Part shown: one piece after another, positions 39,871-49,919 of the stretch
Position numbering within the stretch: the stretch's first letter is position 1
Layout of the letters: each line of letters starts with the position of its first letter
Source of the DNA: Acinetobacter harbinensis
GTDB lineage: Bacteria > Pseudomonadota > Gammaproteobacteria > Pseudomonadales > Moraxellaceae
DNA: 64,000 nt
Direction: 5' to 3'
NCBI RefSeq assembly: GCF_000816495.1
Contig: NZ_JXBK01000001.1
Coordinates: 129,174-193,173, forward strand
Notes under the pieces: generated by a model
The model's database searches: none
Seen by the model: the letters and a program-made list of their open reading frames with translations, nothing else
Told to the model about the DNA's origin: nothing
Translations under genes and position numbers: made by a program

Positions 39871-39954
39871 TGCGCTAAACTTTATGTTCGGCTATTTTTG
39901 ATTTTTATTTCATTGTGATTAGAATAAGCACTCAATTAAAATTGTGGAGTTGTA

Positions 39955-40296
39955 ATGCAATACCGTTGCCCCAAATGCCAAAGTCCTAAAATTCTCCCTC
40001 TTGCTCAAGCCAATGGCCCTGCGGTACGACCGGTCGTGCCTAAAAGCTTGGTGGTACTCATCCCTGCGGTGTTTGTGTTATTGCTGTTGGTGTTAATCAG
40101 TATTGCGATGTGGATTTTTGCTGATGGCGCAGGCACAACACTGCAAGCTGCGACAGTGGTGGTGTTCTTGCTCTGCATCATTGCCGGCTTCTTTTTTTAC
40201 CGCGATCTTCCTGATTTTAAAATTTCCATGCAAGGCTTTATGCAGTCGCAAAAAAAATGGAAATGTCGTGAATGCGATCACGAATGGGAAATTTAA
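39955..40296 (+). CDS. Small membrane protein flanked by two zinc-ribbon halves
   Basis: A 113-residue protein, function not recognised. It opens with CPKC (residues 5-8) and ends with CREC plus a trailing DHEWEI (C103/C106), the usual ends of a zinc ribbon. Between them lie two hydrophobic helices (about 32-54 and 62-82), so both cysteine pairs would be on the same side, presumably cytoplasmic, and could form one zinc site. It lies after the tRNA terminator with its own promoter region. Confidence 0.75.
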   Translation: MQYRCPKCQSPKILPLAQANGPAVRPVVPKSLVVLIPAVFVLLLLVLISIAMWIFADGAGTTLQAATVVVFLLCIIAGFFFYRDLPDFKISMQGFMQSQKKWKCRECDHEWEI

Positions 40297-40336
40297 AATA
40301 ATAGATAAAGTTGCACATCAGCACGCAAGCTTAGGC

Positions 40337-41281
40337 CTAGTGCTGATGCAAATCTTCATCGCTATGTATATGCTGCTGTGGCTGACAAGTCGATTGAGCG
40401 ATACATTCATCCTCTTCAATTTGTAAGGTCATCTCGGTAATGCCATGCTGATGACTGAGCATCTGCCACGCTTGTTGGTACAAAGCTTGATGATCGGCTT
40501 GAGGGGCATATAAATGCACGGTCAGATGCACATTTTTTGAAGTAATCGCCCAGACTTTCAATTGATGAATACTCTCTACTTGTGCCAAAGCCAGTAGATC
40601 ATTACGCAGTGCCTCAATATCAATTTCTTCTGGCACCCCTTCTAATAAAATATTAATACTTTGTTTAAGTAACAGCCACGTTCTAGGCAACACCCAAAAT
40701 CCAATCAACACTGCAATCAAGCTATCGACCCACATCCACTGGGTAAAATAAATAATCACTGCGCCAACAAACACTCCGACCGAACCCAAGGCATCACTTA
40801 ATACCTCTAAATAAGCTCCTTTTACATTCAAGCTATCCTGTGCGCTGGAAAATAAAATCTTCATTGAGATTAGATTAATTATCAGACCAAGAATGGCCAC
40901 CACCATCATCCCCAGACTTTGAATTTCTGCCGGATGAGAAAAACGCTGATAGGCCTCATATAAAATATACAGCGCCACCATAAACAACATCACCGCATTA
41001 AACAGCGCAGCTAAAATTTCAAAGCGCTGATAGCCAAACGTGCGTTTATCATCGGCTGGTAACTTGCCGATTTTAATGGCCACCAAGGCAATGGCTAAGG
41101 CCGCCACATCGGTAAACATATGGGCAGCGTCGGACAATAGCGCTAAACTTTGTGTCATAAAACCAGCCACGATCTCCACCAACAAAAAGATCGTGGTTAA
41201 GATCAAGGCGAACGTCAGCTTCTTAACATTGGCTTCGGTGACCACTGCATGACTATGATCGTGCCCATGAGATGCTGCCAT
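40337..41281 (-). CDS. czcD: CzcD-like cation diffusion facilitator (zinc/cobalt/cadmium exporter)
   Basis: A 314-residue CDF protein with six membrane helices (about 22-205) and a cytoplasmic domain. The metal site residues are SDAAHMFTD (helix 2) and YLEVLSDALGS (helix 5), the latter with Glu as in CzcD rather than His as in ZitB. His-rich ends (MAASHGHDHSH and HIHSDEDLHQH) likely gather metal. It exports divalent cations in exchange for protons. It stands alone, convergent to the upstream zinc-ribbon gene. Confidence 0.9.
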   Translation of the reverse strand: MAASHGHDHSHAVVTEANVKKLTFALILTTIFLLVEIVAGFMTQSLALLSDAAHMFTDVAALAIALVAIKIGKLPADDKRTFGYQRFEILAALFNAVMLFMVALYILYEAYQRFSHPAEIQSLGMMVVAILGLIINLISMKILFSSAQDSLNVKGAYLEVLSDALGSVGVFVGAVIIYFTQWMWVDSLIAVLIGFWVLPRTWLLLKQSINILLEGVPEEIDIEALRNDLLALAQVESIHQLKVWAITSKNVHLTVHLYAPQADHQALYQQAWQMLSHQHGITEMTLQIEEDECIAQSTCQPQQHIHSDEDLHQH

Positions 41282-41517
41282 TGTCCCCTCCTTGTTTTAG
41301 CGTGACTTATTGTGTGAATAAGGCTTGTGCTTAGATGAAGCATAGCAATCAACCCTAAGGTAATAAAATTACATAACTGCCCAAAACAGCCAAATCAATA
41401 AAGTACATGCCGCATAGGCTGGCACGACAAAGATCAATCGCCCCGACTATTGTTAATTCTTCTGATCTTAATAATTTAATACTTGAATCTATAGACAACT
41501 TTTTAAATTTTTTAAGC

Positions 41518-41545
41518 AAAAAACCAGCCCGTAGGCTGGTTTTTA
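41518..41545 (-). terminator. Terminator after ettA
   Basis: On the minus strand AAAACCAGCC-TACG-GGCTGGTTTTTT, 21 bp after the ettA stop. Confidence 0.85.
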
Positions 41546-41565
41546 AGTTACATCAAAATCAGCGA

Positions 41566-43227
41566 TTAACCACCAATTTTTTTGTATTTAGAGCGCTTAG
41601 CATTGCTTGAATCACCTAAACGTGACTGACGATAGGCTTCATATTCAGCATAGTTACCGGCATAGAATTCTGGCTGATCATTTTCAAACGACAAAATATG
41701 CGTTGCAATACGATCGAGGAACCAACGGTCATGCGACACCACCATCACGGTGCCTGGGAAGACTAAAATTGCATCTTCTAGCGCACGTAAGGTTTCAATA
41801 TCCAAGTCGTTTGATGGCTCATCCAGTAAGATCACGTTCGCGCCTTGCTGTAAGATTTTTGCCAGTTGTAAACGATTACGCTCACCCCCTGACAACTCAC
41901 CGACACGTTTTTGCTGATCTTGGCCTTTAAAGTTAAAACGACCGATATAAGCACGTGAGGCAATTTCATAATCGCCCACTTTTAGGATATCTAAACCACC
42001 AGAAATTTCTTCCCATACGGTGTTTTTGTTATCCAAGGTGTCACGTAACTGACCCACATAAGCCACTTTAACCGAGTCACCTAAGGTGACTGTACCGGTA
42101 TCGGGTTCTTGCTCGCCAGTCATCATACGAAATAGCGTGGTTTTACCGGCACCATTTGGTCCAACAATACCGACAATCGCTGTTGGCGGTACAGAGAAGG
42201 TTAAGTTCTCATACAATAAACGACCATCAAAGGATTTACTGATCCCTTCAACATCTACAACCTTATTACCCAAACGTGGGCCGGGTGGAATATAGATTTC
42301 AGAGGTTTCATTTCGTTGTTGGAATTCTTTAGAGTTCAACTCTTCAAAACGTTCCATACGGGCTTTATTTTTCTTTTGCTGACCTTTGGCATTTGAACGA
42401 ACCCATTCCAGTTCTTTCTTCAACGCTTTGGCAAAAGATTCTTCTTGCTTGTTCTCTTGCTCTAAACGGGCATTTTTCTGCTCAAGCCAAGATGAATAGT
42501 TACCTTGATACGGAATACCCATACCACGGTCAAGCTCTAGAATCCACTCAGCCACGTTATCCAAGAAATAACGGTCATGGGTAATCGCCACGATCGTGCC
42601 GGCAAAGTCTTTTAAGAAACGCTCTAACCAAGACACCGATTCTGCGTCCAAATGGTTGGTCGGTTCATCAAGTAACAACATGTCCGGTTTAGACAACAAT
42701 AGACGACACAGTGCGACACGGCGGCGTTCACCACCAGACAACAGCGATACATCGGCATCCCAAGGTGGAAGATTCAGCGCAGCGGCTGCTTGATCCATTT
42801 GGTTGCTTAAGTTGTGTGCATCCCACGAATGAATGATCGATTCTAATTTCTCTTGCTCTTTGGCAAGCGCATCAAAATCGGCATCTTCAGCCGCATATTC
42901 AGCAAACACTTCATCTAAACGCGCTAAGGCATCCAGTGGTTCACGTAAGCCATCTTCAACGTTGCCACGCACGTCTTTATTTGCATCTAACGGTGGCTCT
43001 TGCTCCAGATAACCGATTTTAATACCCGGTTGAGCACGCGCCTCACCTGAGAAATCTTTATCTACGCCCGCCATAATACGAAGCAAGGTCGATTTACCTG
43101 CGCCGTTTAAACCAAGTACACCAATTTTGGCACCTGGGAAAAATGATAAAGAGATGTCTTTTAAGATTTCGCGTTTCGGCGGAACCATCTTCGACACACG
43201 GTTCATCGTGTAAATATATTGGGCCAC
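41566..43227 (-). CDS. ettA: Energy-dependent translational throttle protein EttA (ABC-F)
   Basis: A 553-residue soluble twin-ATPase with no membrane segment. Walker A sites GLNGAGKST (about 39-47) and GPNGAGKTT (about 355-363) and signatures LSGGERRRVALCR and LSGGERNRLQLAK are intact; the linker (PtIM) region between domains is Lys/Glu-rich. EttA binds the ribosomal E site and gates elongation according to ATP/ADP ratio. A monocistronic unit with its own terminator. Confidence 0.95.
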   Translation of the reverse strand: MAQYIYTMNRVSKMVPPKREILKDISLSFFPGAKIGVLGLNGAGKSTLLRIMAGVDKDFSGEARAQPGIKIGYLEQEPPLDANKDVRGNVEDGLREPLDALARLDEVFAEYAAEDADFDALAKEQEKLESIIHSWDAHNLSNQMDQAAAALNLPPWDADVSLLSGGERRRVALCRLLLSKPDMLLLDEPTNHLDAESVSWLERFLKDFAGTIVAITHDRYFLDNVAEWILELDRGMGIPYQGNYSSWLEQKNARLEQENKQEESFAKALKKELEWVRSNAKGQQKKNKARMERFEELNSKEFQQRNETSEIYIPPGPRLGNKVVDVEGISKSFDGRLLYENLTFSVPPTAIVGIVGPNGAGKTTLFRMMTGEQEPDTGTVTLGDSVKVAYVGQLRDTLDNKNTVWEEISGGLDILKVGDYEIASRAYIGRFNFKGQDQQKRVGELSGGERNRLQLAKILQQGANVILLDEPSNDLDIETLRALEDAILVFPGTVMVVSHDRWFLDRIATHILSFENDQPEFYAGNYAEYEAYRQSRLGDSSNAKRSKYKKIGG

Positions 43228-43536
43228 GTAGGACTCCTCTATAGAAAAAGCAAAATTCGCAGCCGAGCAATCTCAGCATGCGAACAAATATTCCAAGCAT
43301 TATACGATGAAAGCGGGGAAAAAATAAGGCATAGCCGATATCTTCAATAGAATGTTACAACTGGAAAAAGTTAATTTTTTTGAAACTGTGTGCCACGCGA
43401 TACATTTTTTCAGGCTGGCGGCAAAAATAAATTACTTATCAGAATTTAAGCTTAATTATTCAGTTAAAAACCCCTTTGATTGATATACAGAAATGCTAAA
43501 CTCGATCAATATTTAACTCACGAAGATGACGTAAAC
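43228..43536. other. Divergent promoter region ettA/metY, 309 bp
   Basis: No gene seen. It should hold back-to-back promoters for ettA (minus) and metY (plus). No riboswitch-like fold was recognised. Confidence 0.5.
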
Positions 43537-44814
43537 ATGAGCTACAAAGACGAAACACTGGCCATTCATGCAGGCTACAGCCCTGAAGCGACCACCAAAG
43601 CGGTGGCCGTACCTATCTATCAAACCACCTCGTATGCCTTTGATGACACGCAACATGGCGCAGATTTGTTTGATTTAAAAGTACAGGGCAATATCTATAC
43701 CCGTATTATGAATCCAACCACTGCTGTTTTAGAGCAGCGTTTGGCGGCACTAGAAGGCGGGATTGGTGCGCTGGCTTTGGCCTCGGGTATGTCGGCCATT
43801 ACCTATTCCATTCAAACCATTGCTGAAGTCGGTGACAATATTGCCTCGGTTTCAACCTTATATGGCGGCACCTATAATTTATTTGCACACAGCTTACCCA
43901 AACAAGGCATTGAAGTGCGTTTTTTTGATTATCAAGACCCTGAAGCACTGCGCGGTTTAATTGATGACAAAACCAAATTGGTGTTTGTAGAATCGATTGG
44001 TAATCCACTGGGCAATATTATTGATTTAGAAGCGATTGCCAAAATTGCACATGAATATGGCGTACCAGTCATTGTCGATAACACCGTGGCCACACCAGCA
44101 CTGCTGAAACCCTTTGAACATGGCGCAGACATTGTGGTGCATTCATTGACCAAATATATTGGCGGTCATGGCAACTCCATTGGCGGTGCCATTGTCGACA
44201 GCGGTAAATTCCCATGGGGTAAATATCCAGAACGCTTTAAAGTCCTCAACACCCCCGATCCAAGTTATCACGGGGTAAATTATGTCGAAGCCTTAGGCGA
44301 AGCAGCTTATATCGCGCGTGCCCGCGTAGTGCCTTTACGCAATACCGGTGCCGCCATTAGCCCCCTCAGCGTATTTTTAATTTTACAAGGTTTAGAAACA
44401 CTGAACTTGCGTATGGAACGGCATACTGAAAATGCGCAGAAAGTGGCTGAATATTTACAACAACATCCCAAAGTACAATGGGTCAATTACGCCGGTCTAA
44501 CAGATCATCCACAGCATGCTTTGGCACAAAAATATGTCAAAGGCAAACCTTCGGGCATTCTTTCTTTTGGCGTGCAAGATGGTCTACAAGGCGGTACACG
44601 CTTTATTGATGCACTAGAACTCTTTACCCGTTTGGTCAATATTGGTGATGCTAAAAGTTTGGCCTGCCACCCTGCCACCACCACGCATCGTCAGTTAAAT
44701 GAAGATGAACTCAAGTCTGCAGGGGTCAGTATTGATATGGTGCGCTTATCCGTCGGTATTGAGCATATTGATGATTTACTGGCCGATTTAGAACAAGCAT
44801 TGGCAAAAGTCTAA
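43537..44814 (+). CDS. metY: O-acetylhomoserine sulfhydrylase (aminocarboxypropyltransferase) MetY
   Basis: A 425-residue PLP enzyme of the Cys/Met metabolism family. The ATG at 43537 (MSYKDETLAIHAG) matches the family start; an upstream in-frame ATG at 43480 would add 19 unusual residues. The PLP lysine is K206 in HSLTKYIGGHG, with YTRIMNPTTAVLEQRLAALEGG near 53-74 and SLACHPATTTH near 370. It makes homocysteine from O-acetylhomoserine and sulfide. The ribosome site is weak. Confidence 0.93.
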   Translation: MSYKDETLAIHAGYSPEATTKAVAVPIYQTTSYAFDDTQHGADLFDLKVQGNIYTRIMNPTTAVLEQRLAALEGGIGALALASGMSAITYSIQTIAEVGDNIASVSTLYGGTYNLFAHSLPKQGIEVRFFDYQDPEALRGLIDDKTKLVFVESIGNPLGNIIDLEAIAKIAHEYGVPVIVDNTVATPALLKPFEHGADIVVHSLTKYIGGHGNSIGGAIVDSGKFPWGKYPERFKVLNTPDPSYHGVNYVEALGEAAYIARARVVPLRNTGAAISPLSVFLILQGLETLNLRMERHTENAQKVAEYLQQHPKVQWVNYAGLTDHPQHALAQKYVKGKPSGILSFGVQDGLQGGTRFIDALELFTRLVNIGDAKSLACHPATTTHRQLNEDELKSAGVSIDMVRLSVGIEHIDDLLADLEQALAKV

Positions 44815-45122
44815 TATTCAATCAAAAGCTATTCCCTGATACTGTGTGCAAGCATGGCTGAAGGGAATGGCTTATTAGCAGGATGATTTATCTTTGCTTT
44901 CGTTGCACATTCATGTTAATAATTAAAAGATTAAGCGAATAATAATAGAGCAATTACTCTAATTATATTTGTAAATTCAATTACTTAACTATAGCTTTTT
45001 TTTAAACATTGGTTATCATCATTGACGTAAAATCGCTCAAGCAAATAATATTTGAGCCGAACAATCATCTATAAAAAACATAATTTGGAATTTTGTTCTA
45101 CTAAAAATCAGGGAATAACTGC
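44815..45122. other. Intergenic region before acr1, 308 bp
   Basis: AT-rich, no gene seen. It contains the acr1 promoter region; no clear operator was identified. Confidence 0.5.
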
Positions 45123-46010
45123 GTGAATTCAAGATTAGAAAAACTGTTTAAAAATAAGGTCAATGGTAAAGTCGTTCTAATTACCGGTGCATCCAGTGGG
45201 ATTGGTTTAACCACTGCACACAAGTTGGCCGATGCCGGCGCTCATGTATTATTGGTGGCGCGTACCAAAGAAACTTTAGATGAAGTTAAACAAGAAATTG
45301 AAGCCAAAGGCGGCCAAGCTTCGGTGTTCCCGTGTGATTTAAATGATTTGGCCAGCATTGATGAAGTGTCGAAACAAATTTTAGCTTCAGTCGATCATAT
45401 TGATATTTTAATTAACAATGCCGGACGTTCTATTCGCCGTGCAGTACATGAATCATCTGATCGCTTTCATGACTTTGAACGCACCATGCAGCTGAATTAT
45501 TTTGGCGCCATTCGTATGGTGATGAATATTCTGCCGCAAATGATGATTCGTCGTGACGGTCACATCATTAACATCAGCTCGATTGGTGTATTGGCCAATG
45601 CAACCCGTTTTTCAGCTTATGTGGCTTCTAAAGCCGCATTAGACGCGTTTAGTCGTTGTCTTTCAGCTGAAGTGCATTCTCACAAAATTGCCATTACTTC
45701 AGTGTATATGCCATTGGTTCGTACCCCGATGATTGCACCGACCAAAATTTATAAATATGTCCCGACGTTATCGCCAGAACAAGCAGCAGATTTAATTGCG
45801 TATGCGATTGTGAAACGTCCGAAAAAAGTGGCCACGCATTTGGGTCGTTTAGCGTCAATCACTCATTCTATTGCTCCAGATATTAATAATAAATTGATGT
45901 CGATTGGCTATAACCTATTCCCAAGTTCTTCGGCTTCAGTCGGTGAGCCACAAAAACTCAATTGGGTACAAAAAGCATATGCACGCTTGTTCCCAGGTGA
46001 GCATTGGTAA
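45123..46010 (+). CDS. acr1: Fatty acyl-CoA reductase Acr1 (short-chain dehydrogenase family)
   Basis: A 295-residue protein, the length of Acinetobacter Acr1, which it matches closely from memory (for example INNAGRSIRRAVHES, ISSIGVLANATRFSAYVASK and the end ARLFPGEHW). The cofactor motif TGASSGIG is at 21-28 and the catalytic pair is Y166/K170. Acr1 reduces long-chain acyl-CoA to aldehyde, feeding wax ester synthesis. The GTG start has AGGGA at 8 bp. Monocistronic with its own terminator. Confidence 0.93.
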   Translation: MNSRLEKLFKNKVNGKVVLITGASSGIGLTTAHKLADAGAHVLLVARTKETLDEVKQEIEAKGGQASVFPCDLNDLASIDEVSKQILASVDHIDILINNAGRSIRRAVHESSDRFHDFERTMQLNYFGAIRMVMNILPQMMIRRDGHIINISSIGVLANATRFSAYVASKAALDAFSRCLSAEVHSHKIAITSVYMPLVRTPMIAPTKIYKYVPTLSPEQAADLIAYAIVKRPKKVATHLGRLASITHSIAPDINNKLMSIGYNLFPSSSASVGEPQKLNWVQKAYARLFPGEHW

Positions 46011-46024
46011 TACGGATACTCATC

Positions 46025-46051
46025 AAGGCCAGTCAATTGACTGGCTTTTTT
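46025..46051 (+). terminator. Terminator after acr1
   Basis: The perfect palindrome GCCAGTCAATTGACTGGC is followed by six T residues, 15 bp after the acr1 stop. Confidence 0.9.
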
Positions 46052-46093
46052 GTGCTATAACCTCAGCTCTATGTTATTTTCGGTGGATGGCTT

Positions 46094-46408
46094 ATGCGCA
46101 TTGCTGCTCTTATTTTCAAATACGGCTGTTGTGCCTTTGCTCTTTTTTTGTGTTATCAAATCGCCACTACGCTGCGCCAAGCCGACTACGACTTAATGGA
46201 AATCGTCAATGATATGGGTACGATTCTAATTTGTATCGATCTGGCGGTGTTTCTACATTTCAACAGCGCTCTTGCTACGCTAAAAATAAAACAAGCATCT
46301 CCCTCGCCTGCCACCGTCATTACACCGATTGAAAAAATGAGTCGCAAATTGGGTCATTTGGGCATTATGCTGATTATTTGCAGTTGGATTGTGCCCAAAC
46401 TGGCATAA
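46094..46408 (+). CDS. Small membrane protein of unknown function
   Basis: A 104-residue protein with three hydrophobic segments (about 3-22, 43-58 and 88-103), no recognised domain. It begins 83 bp after acr1 but behind a strong terminator, so it is probably separate. It ends at a bidirectional terminator shared with tex. Confidence 0.6.
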   Translation: MRIAALIFKYGCCAFALFLCYQIATTLRQADYDLMEIVNDMGTILICIDLAVFLHFNSALATLKIKQASPSPATVITPIEKMSRKLGHLGIMLIICSWIVPKLA

Positions 46409-46437
46409 AAAAAGCCTCCCAAATCGGAGGCTTTTTT
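46407..46437. terminator. Bidirectional terminator between the small membrane gene and tex
   Basis: AAAAAAAGCCTCC-CAAATC-GGAGGCTTTTTT: A and T runs on both sides let it serve both strands. Confidence 0.9.
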
Positions 46438-46458
46438 ATGCGCTAAACAATATTAAAA

Positions 46459-48819
46459 TTATTTAGACCCTTTAATGCCTGCTTGTAATAACAATGCACC
46501 CAAACCACCAATTTTTTGCTCTTGTGGTTTAGCGGCTTGTGGTTTTTTCGCCGCTGGACGCTCGCCTTGCGGACGGGTATTTTGCGGACGTTTCGCTTGT
46601 GGCTTACGCTCAGTACGCGCTTCAGTTTGTGCATTATCACGGCGTGGTTGACGCGGCGCTTTTGCTGGTGCTTCTGAACCTTCCGGACGCATCGATAAAT
46701 TCACACGATTACGTTCTGTATCCACTTGCAAGACTCGCACTTGAACAATTTGACCCGGCTTGACCACTTTATGTGGATCGGCCACAAACTCATTGGCCAA
46801 TTCAGAGATATGCACTAAGCCATCTTGATGCACGCCCACATCGACGAATGCACCAAAGTTAGTCACATTGGTAATCACACCTTCAAGCTGCATGCCTTCG
46901 GTTAACTGTGCAACTTCGGTAATGTCTTCGCGGAATTTTGCAGTACGGAATTCTGGACGTGGATCACGACCCGGTTTTTCAAGTTCAGACAACACATCTT
47001 GGATGGTCGGTAAGCCAAATTTCTCATCGGCAAATTCTTCTGCATTGACCTGACGAATAATTTCAGTGTTACCAATTAGGTCTTGGACCGTGGTCGCTTT
47101 GGCTTCAACAATTTTACTGACCAAGGCATAACTCTCAGGATGCACCGCAGATGCATCTAGCGGCTCAGAACCGTCTTGAATACGCAAGAAACCGGCCGCT
47201 TGTTCAAAGGTACGCTCGCCTAAACGGGGTACATTTTTCAATGCTTGGCGGTTGTCAAAACGACCATTTTCTTTACGGTAATCAAAGATTTGTTGCGCAA
47301 TTGATTTATTCAAACCGGCAATATAAGACAGAATCGCAGGCGATGCAGTATTTACATCCACACCGACTGAGTTCACGCAATCTTCAATCACAGCTTGCAA
47401 GGTTTTGGCCAAGCCCGTTTGATTGACGTCATGTTGATATTGACCCACACCAATCGATTTTGGATCGATCTTGACCAATTCTGCCAACGGATCTTGTAAA
47501 CGACGTGCAATGGATACTGCACCACGAATTGCCACATCCAATTCAGGCAATTCTTGCGATGCCAATTCAGAAGCTGAATACACCGATGCACCGGCTTCAG
47601 AAACCGAAACGCGGGTCAGTTTCAAATCGGGGTTTTGTGTCATCATCTCTGCCACAACCGCTTCAGTTTCACGGCTAGCAGTGCCATTGCCGATAGCAAC
47701 TAAATCGACCTCAAATTCACGGCATAAACGTGCCAGCTCAGCGATTGAACCGGCTTTGTCTTCTTTGGGTGCAAACGGATAAATGGTGCTATGCGCAACC
47801 ACTTCACCGGAGGCATTCACCACCGCCAATTTCACGCCAGTACGAATACCGGGGTCGACGCCCAAAGTACAACGCGCGCCAGCTGGTGCAGAAAGCAGTA
47901 AATGACGTAGATTTTCTGCAAAGACATCCATTGCTTCAGCTTCAGCCACTAGACGTTTTTCGGTCAACAATGAATGTTCAATTTGCGGACGAATTTTAGC
48001 AGACCAAAACAATTGAGCGGTTTGCTTGAGAAAATCAGCCCGTGCTTGCGGCTGAACTGTGGCTAAATCTAATTCAGTTTCAATACGCGCCACAGGTGCA
48101 GCATCTTCGCCTTCTACTTTAAGGCCCAAGACATTTTCTTGACGCCCACGCAGCATGGCCAATAAACGATGTGATGGCACTTTGTTAAAGTTTTCAGAAA
48201 AATCGAAGTAATCACGGAATTTTTTACCGACTTCTTTTTTATCTTCACTGGCCACTGAACTTTTCAGCACCGCTGTTTTGGCAAATGTTGCTTTTAATTC
48301 TGTGGTCAACGCAATATTTTGCGCCCAATCATCAATTAAAATATGTTGGATCGCATCCAACTGACTTTCAAGATCGGCATAATCGGCATGGCTAAAACCT
48401 GCCAAAGCTTCAGTAGGTTCAACCGCTTCATGCGCAATTTTTTCTGCAATCGGGCCTAAACCCGCTTCTTTGGCTTTAAACGATTTGCTGGTCCGCTTTG
48501 GACGATACGGCGCATAAAGCTCTTCTAACGCATTCTTGGTTTCAGCAGCGTTGACGCGGTTCAGTAAATCATCCGACAATTTATTCTGTTCTTTCAGTGA
48601 TTCAATGACTTTGTCACGGCGTTCAAATAAATCACGCAAATAAGACAAACGCGTGTCGAGTTGACGTAACTGCGTGTCATCTAAGCCTTGAGTTGCCTCT
48701 TTACGGTAACGTGCAATAAAAGGAACACTTGCACCTTCATCAATCAATTTGATGGCAGCTTGTACTTGATTTGGACGTGCGGCAATTTCTTTTGCTAACT
48801 GCTGAACTAAGTCAGTCAT
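46459..48819 (-). CDS. tex: Tex-type S1 RNA-binding transcription accessory protein
   Basis: A 786-residue protein from the ATG at 48819 (MTDLVQQLAKEIA). The N-terminal helical bundle, a YqgF/RuvC-like domain (GVDPGIRTGVKLAVV near 322), tandem helix-hairpin-helix motifs (about 490-560) and an S1 domain (about 650-720, EGVITNVTNFGAFVDVGVHQDGLVHIS) are in the Tex order. The C-terminal tail is Arg/Lys/Pro/Gln-rich and probably disordered. Tex binds nucleic acid and affects transcription; the exact role is unclear. Confidence 0.95.
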   Translation of the reverse strand: MTDLVQQLAKEIAARPNQVQAAIKLIDEGASVPFIARYRKEATQGLDDTQLRQLDTRLSYLRDLFERRDKVIESLKEQNKLSDDLLNRVNAAETKNALEELYAPYRPKRTSKSFKAKEAGLGPIAEKIAHEAVEPTEALAGFSHADYADLESQLDAIQHILIDDWAQNIALTTELKATFAKTAVLKSSVASEDKKEVGKKFRDYFDFSENFNKVPSHRLLAMLRGRQENVLGLKVEGEDAAPVARIETELDLATVQPQARADFLKQTAQLFWSAKIRPQIEHSLLTEKRLVAEAEAMDVFAENLRHLLLSAPAGARCTLGVDPGIRTGVKLAVVNASGEVVAHSTIYPFAPKEDKAGSIAELARLCREFEVDLVAIGNGTASRETEAVVAEMMTQNPDLKLTRVSVSEAGASVYSASELASQELPELDVAIRGAVSIARRLQDPLAELVKIDPKSIGVGQYQHDVNQTGLAKTLQAVIEDCVNSVGVDVNTASPAILSYIAGLNKSIAQQIFDYRKENGRFDNRQALKNVPRLGERTFEQAAGFLRIQDGSEPLDASAVHPESYALVSKIVEAKATTVQDLIGNTEIIRQVNAEEFADEKFGLPTIQDVLSELEKPGRDPRPEFRTAKFREDITEVAQLTEGMQLEGVITNVTNFGAFVDVGVHQDGLVHISELANEFVADPHKVVKPGQIVQVRVLQVDTERNRVNLSMRPEGSEAPAKAPRQPRRDNAQTEARTERKPQAKRPQNTRPQGERPAAKKPQAAKPQEQKIGGLGALLLQAGIKGSK

Positions 48820-49154
48820 CGTGTTTGATCCCACAAGGATAAGTACTAAATGGCATGATTATAAAGACCAAGACTATAAAATCCACAATTGTTTTTATTA
48901 AATTTATAAGTGGTCAATATTGCCAATTGATCTACTGCGATAATTCACCCTTAAATTAAGTGATAAATCTATTTTTAATCGCGCTCTAAGTCGCCATTCA
49001 GCGTATTTCAGATGTATACGTTTGGTATCTATGTCTTGATTTTAACTGCAATATTTGTTGCTTTAGAGCATAGTCAATCGATACAAATGAATCGTATACT
49101 CAAGCTTATCCGAACTTTTGTTTACGATGACAATAAAGAATAAAGGAGCACATC
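48820..49154. other. Divergent region tex/ompR, 335 bp
   Basis: No gene seen. It holds the promoters of tex (minus) and ompR (plus); AAAGGAG 7 bp before the ompR ATG is a strong ribosome site. Confidence 0.5.
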
Positions 49155-49919
49155 ATGAGTTTAGTGGTACCTGCTGAAAAAACCGATCCAGTACATACTG
49201 AGACAGATCGCGTCGAACGCATTCTGGTGGTCGATGATGATGTTCGATTACGTACCTTATTACAGCGCTTTTTAGAAGATAAAGGCTTTGTGGTAAAAAC
49301 TGCCCATGATGCTACGCAAATGGATCGTTTATTACAGCGCGAACTGTTCTCCTTAATTGTGCTGGATTTCATGCTGCCGGTTGAAGATGGTTTAAGTATT
49401 TGCCGCCGTTTACGCCAATCCAATATTGATACTCCAATCATTATGTTGACTGCCCGTGGCAGCGACTCAGACCGTATTGCCGGCTTAGAAGCAGGTGCGG
49501 ATGATTACCTACCTAAACCGTTTAACCCGAATGAACTCTTGGCACGTATTCGTGCTGTGCTGCGCCGTCAAGTTCGTGAAGTTCCAGGTGCGCCAAGTCA
49601 GCACATGGAAGTGGTTAGTTTTGGCCCGTGGTCATTGGATCTCTCTACCCGTACACTTACCCGTGAAGGTCAAGTGGTTACCTTAACCACGGGTGAATTT
49701 GCGGTACTCAAAGCCTTAGTACAACATCCACGCGAACCCTTAACGCGCGATAAACTGATGAATCTCGCACGTGGCCGTGAATGGGGTGCGATGGAGCGCT
49801 CGATTGATGTACAGGTGTCACGTTTACGTCGTCTGGTCGAAGAAAATCCAGCACGTGCGCGTTATATTCAAACCGTTTGGGGCGTCGGTTACGTCTTTGT
49901 TCCAGATGGTGCAGAATAA
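49155..49919 (+). CDS. ompR: Response regulator OmpR
   Basis: A 254-residue regulator. The receiver domain has the acidic pair VVDDDV near 25-30, phosphoacceptor D71 in VLDFMLP and the lysine in YLPKPF near 121; the winged-helix effector domain (about 155-250) ends in YIQTVWGVGYVF. It has a longer N-terminus than E. coli OmpR. Paired with envZ downstream; regulates envelope genes in response to osmolarity or other envelope signals. Confidence 0.93.
   Translation: MSLVVPAEKTDPVHTETDRVERILVVDDDVRLRTLLQRFLEDKGFVVKTAHDATQMDRLLQRELFSLIVLDFMLPVEDGLSICRRLRQSNIDTPIIMLTARGSDSDRIAGLEAGADDYLPKPFNPNELLARIRAVLRRQVREVPGAPSQHMEVVSFGPWSLDLSTRTLTREGQVVTLTTGEFAVLKALVQHPREPLTRDKLMNLARGREWGAMERSIDVQVSRLRRLVEENPARARYIQTVWGVGYVFVPDGAE

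Noticed and set aside
39709-39918. Plus-strand open frame over the tRNA pair
   Set aside because: Spans tRNA-Glu and its terminator; not protein coding.
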